Position numbers and translations under genes: made by a program
From: Belnapia sp.
Lineage (GTDB): Bacteria; Pseudomonadota; Alphaproteobacteria; Acetobacterales; Acetobacteraceae
Assembly (NCBI GenBank): GCA_028291445.1
Contig: JAQGIA010000371.1
Span: forward strand, 1 to 5,042
Reading direction: 5' to 3'
Length of the DNA: 5,042 nt
The notes under the pieces: model-generated
Seen by the model: the letters and a program-made list of their open reading frames with translations, nothing else
Told to the model about the DNA's origin: nothing
Databases searched by the model: none
In this document: positions 1-5,042 of the stretch, one piece after another
Layout of the letters: every line of letters starts with the position of its first letter
Position numbering within the stretch: the first letter of the stretch is position 1

Positions 1-525
1 ACCGGACCCAACCCGCTGACCCAGGTCCAGCCGGACATGCCCGGGCTGATCGCGGCGCAGCAGCCGACCCAGGTCCGCGGCGCCCCCGGTGCGCAATCGC
101 CCGGCGCCTTCGGCTCGCCGAACCAGGCGAGTGCGGCGGGCAACGTGGCGATCGACGTCGACGCCGGGCGCTCGGCGGTCTTCCTGCTGGTCGATGGCGG
201 CAGCATCCTGGGCAATGTCATCGCCGGCCGGCTCGGCGTGCATGGCGCCGGCGGGACGATGACGCTGTCCGGCGCGCTCGGCGGCTCCCAGGGTGCCGAG
301 GCGGCGCGCTTCGCCGATATCACCCGGCCGATCCCGCCGCAGGATCTGCAGCGCTACCGGGTCAATGGCTGCGTCATCAGCTCGATCAACTGCGTGGTGC
401 CGCCCTCGATCCAGATCATCCCGCCACGGCCGACCGACCGGACCAGTTTCACCATCGAGAACAACCGGATCAACGCCACCGACGTGCTGATCCCGAATAT
501 CGCCGAGGAGGACGACGACGAATGA
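1..525 (+). CDS. C-terminal end of a two-partner-secretion, filamentous-haemagglutinin-like exoprotein (5' partial)
   Basis: The reading frame is open from the first base, so this is the last 174 codons of a longer gene; an internal ATG at 37 is not taken as the start. Residues about 45-105 of the fragment are Gly/Ala/Val/Ile/Leu-rich with short alternating hydrophobic stretches (FLLVDGGSILGNVIAGRLGV, then TMTLSGALGG), as expected for the last turns of a right-handed beta-helix. Then comes a non-repetitive tail: RYRVNGC, a second Cys six residues on (C124 and C131 of the fragment), a Pro-rich stretch, and a terminal VLIPNIAEEDDDE. This architecture is typical of large surface adhesins or haemolysin-like proteins exported by an outer-membrane TpsB partner. 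The diagnostic N-terminal TPS domain lies outside the window, so the family call rests on composition, tail style and context. An autotransporter is unlikely because there is no C-terminal beta-barrel ending in an aromatic residue. The stop codon overlaps the next gene. Confidence 0.62.
   Translation, partial: TGPNPLTQVQPDMPGLIAAQQPTQVRGAPGAQSPGAFGSPNQASAAGNVAIDVDAGRSAVFLLVDGGSILGNVIAGRLGVHGAGGTMTLSGALGGSQGAEAARFADITRPIPPQDLQRYRVNGCVISSINCVVPPSIQIIPPRPTDRTSFTIENNRINATDVLIPNIAEEDDDE
506..511 (+). promoter_or_regulatory. Shine-Dalgarno site of the CHAT lipoprotein gene, inside the upstream gene
   Basis: AGGAGG ends 10 nt before the ATG at 522. It is formed by the codons for the Glu-Glu of the exoprotein's acidic tail. 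Together with the ATGA stop/start overlap (522-525) it fixes the start of the downstream gene and suggests translational coupling. Confidence 0.7.
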
Positions 526-3500
526 GCCGCACGCCGATCAGCCGTCTTCTCCTCCCCGGCGCCCTGCTGCTGGCGCTGGCCGGCTGCACCCGGCCGCCGG
601 CCGAGGCCTATGTCGCCGCCAGCGCCGCCACCGGCCCGGGCGAGCCGGCCGGCAAGGACGCCAAGGGGGAGGATTGCATCGCCCAATCCGGCAGCGCCCT
701 GCCGGCCGACCTGCCGGTCGCGCGCAGCCGCGACCTCTATTGCGGCGGCTGGACCCAACCGGCGGCCCGCGTCCTGCAGCTGCGCGGCGCGACCGGCGCG
801 GCCCAGCTCGATGCCCTGGCCAGGGGCGGGCTCTGGCGCACCTGGCTCGACCAGCGGGTGAGCTGCGCCCCGCCGCAGGCGACGACGCTGTCCGGCGGCA
901 TCCCCGCTCGGCTGCTCGCCTGCACCCGCAAGAACGGCGGCTGGCCGCATGTGGCGCTGGTCGCCGCCGGGCCGGAGGGTCCGGTGCTGGCCGACGGCGT
1001 CGCCACCGCGACCCCGGTGATGGAACGCCTCGCTGCCGGCCAGGCGGCTACTACGGCCGGCGCCGGCCAGGCCCGCTCCGCGGCGCTCGAGATCGCGGTC
1101 CGCCGGATGGCCGCCGAGGCCTTCAGCGCCAATGACGTCGGCCGCTACGAGGAACTGATGAACGTCGGGCGGGAGCTGAACAATGCGGAGAATTTCGCCG
1201 CCGCCGAGGATGCCTACCGCGCCGCCCTGGCCTTGCAGGAACGCGTCCTCGGCCGGGACAATCCGGATACCGTCACCGCGCTGATCCACCTCGGTCTCAA
1301 CCTCTCGAACCAGGGCCGCACCCAGGAAGCCGAGGCGCTGTTCGCCCGGGCGGCGCCGCTCGCCGCCCGGGCCGCCGATCCGGTCGCCATTGCCCGGTTG
1401 GCGCATTACCGCGGCCTCGCCACGGTGCGCGACGGCCGGGCGGCGGAGGGGGTTGGCCAGCTGCGCGAGGCGGAAGTCGCCTATGCCGCGCTGGTGCCGC
1501 AGAGCATGCTGGAGGGCGATGCCGGCATCGGCCTGGTCAGCGACCCCGCCACCGTCTCTGCCATGCTCGGCCTCTCCGAGGTGCGGCGCTACCTGGCGCG
1601 CAACCTGTCCCGTGGCGAGGGCCGCGCGGCGGCGCCGGCGATGATCGCCGAAAGCCGCCGGCTGCTGCGCCAGACCGGCTTCGAATCCGGCCTGCTGGTG
1701 GCCCGCTCGCTGCGCACCGAGGCCAGCGCCTCCAGCTCGCTCGGCCGCGACGACGCCGCCGCCCGGCAGTTGGAGAACGCCGCCCGGCGCTTCGCCATCG
1801 CCGCGCCGGGGGAACGCCCGGAAGCGGTGACGCTGTTCCTGTCCGGCGCCAGGCGGCTGGCGAACGGCCGGCGCGGCGAGGCGCTGGTCGCCTTCCGCGC
1901 CGGCGCCGCCATCCTCCGCGCCCGGCAGATCGCCTTGCCGATCAACCTGGTGCTGCCCTATCTCGATGCGCTGGATGCCGAGGCCAATGCCAGCCCCTTG
2001 GGCAGCCCGGTCGGCGCCGGGGCGCTGCGGAAGGAAGCCTTCGCCGCCGCCCAGCTTGCCCAGCGCAGCAATACCGTCCGCTTCGTGCAGCAGGCCAGCG
2101 CCCGGATCGGCGCCGCCGGCGGCGATGCCCGGGTCGGCGATGCGGTGCGCGGTTTGCAGGATGCCGACCAGGTGCTGCGCGCGCTGTTCGCCGAGCGCGA
2201 CACCACCCCGGGCCCCGCCGTCGATGCCCGCATCGCCGCCGCGCAGCAGGCCCGGGCCGAGGCCGAGAGCACCGTCGCCGCCGCTGCCCCGGGCTATCGC
2301 CAATTGCTGCTTAGCGCGGTGGATGCGGATGCGGTCGGGGCCGCGCTCACCCCGCGCGAGGCGCTGGTCACCATGCTGCTCGGCCGCCGCCACGGCTGGG
2401 CGCTGATGGTCCGCAAGGGCGCGGTGCAGATGGCCCGGATCGACCTCGCCGAGGTCGAGGTGGCCCGGCTGGTGAATGCCCTGCGGGCCGGGGTCATCGA
2501 TGCCGCCGGCCGGCCGGCGGTATTCGACCCGGCCCCCGCCCAGGCATTGTACGCGGCGCTGCTGGCTCCGCTGGCCGTGCCGCTGGAGGGCGCCGAGACG
2601 CTGATCGTCGCCCCCGATGGCGCGTTGCTCGGCATTCCCTTCGGCATGCTGCTGACCGGCCCGGCCGACCCGGCCGCGCTGGGGGCGGCGCCCTGGCTCA
2701 TCAAGCGCCATGCGGTGGTGCACATCCCCTCGCCGCAGACCCTGGTGACCTTGCGCGGCGCCGGCCTCGGCTCCACCGCGCCGCTGGCCTATGCCGGCTT
2801 CGGCGATTTCATCCCCCCCACCCAGGCCCAGCTCATCCGCAGCTTCCCCGAGGATCGCTGCGCCGCCGACGCCAGGCTCGCCGCCGGGCTGGTCCGGCTG
2901 CCCGGCACGCGGGGCGAGGTGATCGAGGCGCAGCGGCTGACCGGCGCCCGGCCGCAGGATATCCATCTCGGCGCCGATTTCACCGCCGCCACGCTGAAGG
3001 GCGCCGAGCTCGGCCAGCGGCGGATCATCCACCTCGCCACCCATGCGCTGCTGCCGGGCGAGCTGTCCTGCCTGCAGGAGCCCTCGATCGTGGTCTCGAC
3101 CCCGGCCGGGGCGCCGGATGCGCTGGGCGCCTTCGTCAAGGCCAGCGACCTGCTCGGCCTCAAGCTCGATGCCGATCTCATCATTCTCTCGGCCTGCAAT
3201 ACCGGCGGGCCGGGCGGGGCGGGCGGCGGCGAGGCGCTGTCCGGCCTGGCGCGCGCCTTCTTCTATGCCGGGGCGCGCGGGCTGATGGTGACGCATTGGG
3301 CGGTGGACGACAGCGCCGCGGCGCTGACTGTGGCGGATTCGCTGCGCCGGCAGCAGGGCGGGGCATCCTCCGCCGTGGCGCTGCGCGGGGCGCAGCTGCT
3401 GCTGCTCGAGGAGGCCGGCCGGCGGCTGCCGAACGAGTTCGGCCATCCCTTCTACTGGGCGCCTTTCGCGCTGATCGGCGACGGCCGGCGTGCCGCGCCG

Positions 3501-3569
3501 GCCACTGCGGCGGAGCGCGATGCGCCGGCGCCGCAAACTTCGGCAGCGCAATCCGCCGCCAGGTTGTAG
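522..3569 (+). CDS. TPR-CHAT domain lipoprotein, putative envelope cysteine peptidase
   Basis: A complete 1015-residue protein. Residues 1-22 form a lipoprotein signal peptide: Arg3 and Arg8, a hydrophobic core (LLLPGALLLALA) and a lipobox L-A-G-C with lipidated Cys22; Thr at +2 does not signal inner-membrane retention. Residues about 47-175 form an unrecognised domain with four cysteines (52, 74, 115, 134). Residues about 206-325 are TPR-like, clearest in ENFAAAEDAYRAALALQE and GRTQEAEALFARA, followed by further helices to about 600. The CHAT domain spans about 613-988: APDGALLGIPFGML (697-710), LPGTRGE (793-799), IIHLATHA with catalytic His841, LIILSACNTGG with catalytic Cys892, the G-E-A-L..LARAFFYAGAR block (903-919), HWAVDD (925-930) and HPFYWAPFALIGD (975-987). 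The order, the His-Cys spacing of 51 and the flanking motifs match the family, so an active peptidase is expected; the substrate is unknown. An Ala-rich, probably disordered tail ends the protein. The 4-bp overlap with the exoprotein gene makes that exoprotein the first candidate substrate or partner (inference). Confidence 0.9.
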   Translation: MSRTPISRLLLPGALLLALAGCTRPPAEAYVAASAATGPGEPAGKDAKGEDCIAQSGSALPADLPVARSRDLYCGGWTQPAARVLQLRGATGAAQLDALARGGLWRTWLDQRVSCAPPQATTLSGGIPARLLACTRKNGGWPHVALVAAGPEGPVLADGVATATPVMERLAAGQAATTAGAGQARSAALEIAVRRMAAEAFSANDVGRYEELMNVGRELNNAENFAAAEDAYRAALALQERVLGRDNPDTVTALIHLGLNLSNQGRTQEAEALFARAAPLAARAADPVAIARLAHYRGLATVRDGRAAEGVGQLREAEVAYAALVPQSMLEGDAGIGLVSDPATVSAMLGLSEVRRYLARNLSRGEGRAAAPAMIAESRRLLRQTGFESGLLVARSLRTEASASSSLGRDDAAARQLENAARRFAIAAPGERPEAVTLFLSGARRLANGRRGEALVAFRAGAAILRARQIALPINLVLPYLDALDAEANASPLGSPVGAGALRKEAFAAAQLAQRSNTVRFVQQASARIGAAGGDARVGDAVRGLQDADQVLRALFAERDTTPGPAVDARIAAAQQARAEAESTVAAAAPGYRQLLLSAVDADAVGAALTPREALVTMLLGRRHGWALMVRKGAVQMARIDLAEVEVARLVNALRAGVIDAAGRPAVFDPAPAQALYAALLAPLAVPLEGAETLIVAPDGALLGIPFGMLLTGPADPAALGAAPWLIKRHAVVHIPSPQTLVTLRGAGLGSTAPLAYAGFGDFIPPTQAQLIRSFPEDRCAADARLAAGLVRLPGTRGEVIEAQRLTGARPQDIHLGADFTAATLKGAELGQRRIIHLATHALLPGELSCLQEPSIVVSTPAGAPDALGAFVKASDLLGLKLDADLIILSACNTGGPGGAGGGEALSGLARAFFYAGARGLMVTHWAVDDSAAALTVADSLRRQQGGASSAVALRGAQLLLLEEAGRRLPNEFGHPFYWAPFALIGDGRRAAPATAAERDAPAPQTSAAQSAARL

Positions 3570-3666
3570 GATGCCGGAGCGGGATGGCTGCCAGCGTCCT
3601 GTCCCTGATCTTCGTCGCTGCCTGCGGCGTACGGAAGGGACCGGCAGGCCACTGCGAACAATGGCG

Positions 3667-3721
3667 GGTGTCCCGAAGCTGACGGGCGCAACGCCGTTGC
3701 GAATGTCCATTTCGGGACACC
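3667..3721. repeat. 55-bp interrupted palindrome in the CHAT-kinase intergenic gap
   Basis: Outer arms GGTGTCCCGAA (3667-3677) and TTCGGGACACC (3711-3721) are perfect reverse complements. An inner palindrome CGCAACG-C-CGTTGCG (3687-3701) has exactly the same centre, base 3694, and a middle GAC/GTC triplet (3681-3683 with 3705-3707) also pairs. In all, 21 of 27 positions are Watson-Crick and two more are G-T. As RNA this would fold into one long hairpin with two small internal loops and a GCC tip. No T-run follows, so it is not a standard intrinsic terminator. It could be a regulator-binding site, an mRNA-stabilising or processing hairpin, or a copy of a dispersed REP/MITE-like element. It sits 25 bp before the kinase start. 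The rest of the 177-bp gap shows no convincing promoter or terminator. Confidence 0.75.
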
Positions 3722-3727
3722 AGGGAG
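3722..3727 (+). promoter_or_regulatory. Possible purine-rich ribosome-binding site of the kinase gene, poorly spaced
   Basis: AGGGAG directly follows the right arm of the palindrome but lies 19 nt before the ATG at 3747, far longer than usual. A weaker GGGA at 3732-3735 is closer. An in-frame ATT at 3735 would be correctly spaced, but ATT starts are very rare. Ribosome loading here is either weak or helped by the neighbouring hairpin. Confidence 0.25.
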
Positions 3728-3746
3728 ATCCGGGATTGCTGCTGGG

Positions 3747-5042
3747 ATGATTCCGAACGAGATCGCCGCCAAATACGAGCTGCGGGGCACCCTCGGCAGC
3801 GGCGCCATGGGCATCGTCTATGATTGCCTCGACCGCAACATCCAGCGCCGCGTGGCGATCAAGGTGGTCCGCCTGCCGCCGGCCGGCGACCCGGAGGGGG
3901 AGGAGGCGCATGGCCGCTTCCGCCGCGAGGCCCAGGCCGCCGGAAGGCTGTCCCACCCGAACATCGTCGGCGTCTACGACTACGGCGAGAATGCCGAGAC
4001 CGCCTGGATCGTCATGGAACTGGTCGAGGGCGGCTCGCTGAAGGACCGGCTGGACCGCAAGGAACGCTTTCCCGTCCCCGAGATCGCCCGGATCATGCAG
4101 CAGGTCCTGGCGGCGCTGGCCTATTCGCATGGCCGCGGCGTGGTCCATCGCGACATCAAGCCCGGCAACATCATGCTGGCCCAGGATGCCGGCGAGGGCG
4201 CCACGGTGAAGATGGCCGATTTCGGCATCGCCCGGCTCGAGAATTCCTCGATGACCCATGACGGCACCGTCATGGGCACGCCGAGCTACATGGCGCCTGA
4301 GCAATTGCGTGGCGAAACGGTGGATGCGCGGGCCGATATCTGGGCCGCCGGGGTCATGCTGTACCAGCTGCTGACCGGGGAGAAACCCTTCGAGGGCGGC
4401 TTCTCCGCGGTGATGCACAAGGCGCTGCATACCGAGCCTTCGCCGCCCTCGCAGCTTTCGGTCACCGCGCCGCGCGCCTTCGATGCGGTGATCACCAAGG
4501 CCTTGGCCAAGCGGCCGGAGGATCGCTACGCCACCGCCGTCGCCTTCGCCGCGGCGATCCGGGCCGCTGCCAGCGCCCCGGCGGCAGCGGGTGCCGAGGC
4601 GACCGGCGGCGGGGGCTTTGCCGGGGCCGGCACGCTGCCCGGCCTCGATACCGATGCGACCATGGTCGGTGCCCCGGCCGGCGGGCCCAGGCCGCTGTCC
4701 GGTCCGGCCCCCGTGGTGCCGCCAGCCCGTCCCGGCGCGGCCGGGGGCGCGAAAAAACGGCCGATCGGGCTGATCGCCGGCGGGCTCGGCGCCTTGGCGG
4801 TGGCCGGCGTGGCGGCCTTCCTGCTGCTCGGCGATGGCCGCCAGGCCGAGGAGCAGCGGCTGGAACAGCTTCGCCAATCCGCCGCCCGCGAAGCCACCGA
4901 GCGCCAACGCGCCGCAGCGGCCGAGCAGTCCCAGGCCCAACGGGACCAAGCCCCGCAGGACCAAGCTCAGCAGGACCAGGCAAGCCAGACGGCGCGGGCC
5001 GCGGCCGAGCAGCGGGCGCGTGAGGAGCAGGCCCGCCTGGTC
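3747..5042 (+). CDS. Membrane-anchored Hanks-type (PknB-like) Ser/Thr protein kinase (3' partial)
   Basis: 432 codons are open to the window edge with no stop. The start is the first standard start codon after an in-frame TGA at 3606 and lies just ahead of the kinase fold. Residues about 10-272 are a full eukaryotic-type kinase domain: Gly-rich loop LGSGAMG (16-22), VAIK with Lys39, helix-C Glu61, HRDIKPGN with catalytic Asp136, Lys138 and Asn141, DFG (158-160), APE (183-185), DIWAAGV (197-203) and the conserved Arg260. All catalytic residues are present and it is an RD kinase; Thr170, Thr174 and Thr178 lie in the activation segment and are likely autophosphorylation or structural sites. A Gly/Ala/Pro-rich linker (about 273-335) precedes basic KKR (336-338) and one transmembrane helix (about 339-361). 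This predicts a cytoplasmic kinase with the C-terminus in the periplasm. Residues 365-432 are Gln/Glu/Arg/Ala-rich and probably coiled coil; any sensory domain lies beyond the window. The 177-bp gap leaves open whether it is cotranscribed with the CHAT gene. Confidence 0.93.
   Translation, partial: MIPNEIAAKYELRGTLGSGAMGIVYDCLDRNIQRRVAIKVVRLPPAGDPEGEEAHGRFRREAQAAGRLSHPNIVGVYDYGENAETAWIVMELVEGGSLKDRLDRKERFPVPEIARIMQQVLAALAYSHGRGVVHRDIKPGNIMLAQDAGEGATVKMADFGIARLENSSMTHDGTVMGTPSYMAPEQLRGETVDARADIWAAGVMLYQLLTGEKPFEGGFSAVMHKALHTEPSPPSQLSVTAPRAFDAVITKALAKRPEDRYATAVAFAAAIRAAASAPAAAGAEATGGGGFAGAGTLPGLDTDATMVGAPAGGPRPLSGPAPVVPPARPGAAGGAKKRPIGLIAGGLGALAVAGVAAFLLLGDGRQAEEQRLEQLRQSAAREATERQRAAAAEQSQAQRDQAPQDQAQQDQASQTARAAAEQRAREEQARLV
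4926..4985 (+). repeat. 15-bp tandem repeat encoding a degenerate pentapeptide in the kinase outer region
   Basis: Four consecutive 15-bp units encode QSQAQ, RDQAP, QDQAQ and QDQAS (kinase residues 394-413). The last three share the near-identical core GGACCAAGC or GGACCAGGC; the first is more diverged. The repeat lies just outside the predicted membrane helix within Gln/Ala/Arg-rich, probably helical or extended sequence, and looks like a stalk or spacer that can change length. Confidence 0.6.

Noticed and set aside
674..1135. Second-frame + open frames inside the CHAT gene (also 1390-1644, 1966-2406 and 3043-3285) and minus-strand frames there
   Set aside because: They are Arg/Pro/Ala-rich shadows caused by high GC. 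None has a start signal or recognisable motif, and all lie within a gene with clear domain evidence.
3620..3649. GCCTGC/GCAGGC inverted repeat as a terminator of the CHAT gene
   Set aside because: The stem is only 6 bp with an 18-nt loop and no T-run follows; this is expected by chance in such GC-rich DNA.
3697..3746. TTGCGA (3697-3702) as a -35 box of a kinase promoter
   Set aside because: No plausible -10 hexamer lies 16-18 bp downstream, and the bases belong to the palindrome.
3735..3749. ATT at 3735 as the true kinase start because AGGGAG is well spaced from it
   Set aside because: ATT starts are extremely rare and it would add only four residues. The ATG at 3747 already gives a normal distance to the Gly-rich loop.
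3571..3750. A 59-codon + frame filling the gap and ending in a TGA that overlaps the kinase ATG
   Set aside because: The layout looks like translational coupling, but the frame is already open inside the CHAT gene from 3490 as an out-of-frame shadow. No Shine-Dalgarno precedes 3571, and the Arg/Gly/Pro-rich product looks like nothing known. The match to ATGA is likely chance.
354..4964. A 1536-codon open frame on the minus strand across all three genes
   Set aside because: Over the CHAT and kinase genes it lies exactly antisense in codon register; those two genes happen to share a frame. A stop would need TTA, CTA or TCA codons in the sense genes, which are avoided at this GC content. The product is a low-complexity Arg/Gly/Ala/Gln string with no recognisable fold, while the sense strand has clear motifs.

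Overview
The window is a very GC-rich stretch (codons overwhelmingly end in G or C) carrying three genes, all on the + strand. Base composition, codon choice and gene content fit an alphaproteobacterium, with Acetobacteraceae (Roseomonas-like) or other Rhodospirillales my best guess. This is inference from composition and protein style; no rRNA or other taxonomic marker is present.

Layout: (1) 1-525 is the 3' end of a large secreted exoprotein of the two-partner-secretion / filamentous-haemagglutinin type, with beta-helix-like Gly/Ala/Val-rich sequence, a Cys-x6-Cys pair and a short acidic tail. (2) 522-3569 is a complete 1015-residue lipoprotein with TPR-like helices and a C-terminal CHAT (caspase/separase-like) peptidase domain that has both catalytic residues. 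It overlaps the exoprotein gene by 4 bp (ATGA) and takes its Shine-Dalgarno site from the codons of the exoprotein's acidic tail, so the two are very probably translated together. (3) 3570-3746 is a 177-bp intergenic gap holding a 55-bp interrupted palindrome and no convincing terminator. (4) 3747 to the window end is the 5' part of a membrane-anchored Hanks-type Ser/Thr protein kinase: a complete, apparently active kinase domain, a low-complexity linker, one transmembrane helix, then the start of a Gln/Glu/Arg/Ala-rich outer region that runs off the window.

Working model (inference): the exoprotein and the CHAT lipoprotein form an envelope-surface unit in which the lipid-anchored protease could process, release or quality-control the adhesin-like exoprotein. 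The kinase, which spans the inner membrane and has an elongated outer region, could report envelope or surface state to the cytoplasm. The most unusual feature is the CHAT protease itself: a lipobox and an even set of six extra cysteines both point to an oxidising compartment outside the cytoplasm, whereas the well-studied CHAT proteases of defence systems act in the cytoplasm. No CRISPR array, tRNA, rRNA, insertion sequence or phage gene was seen.
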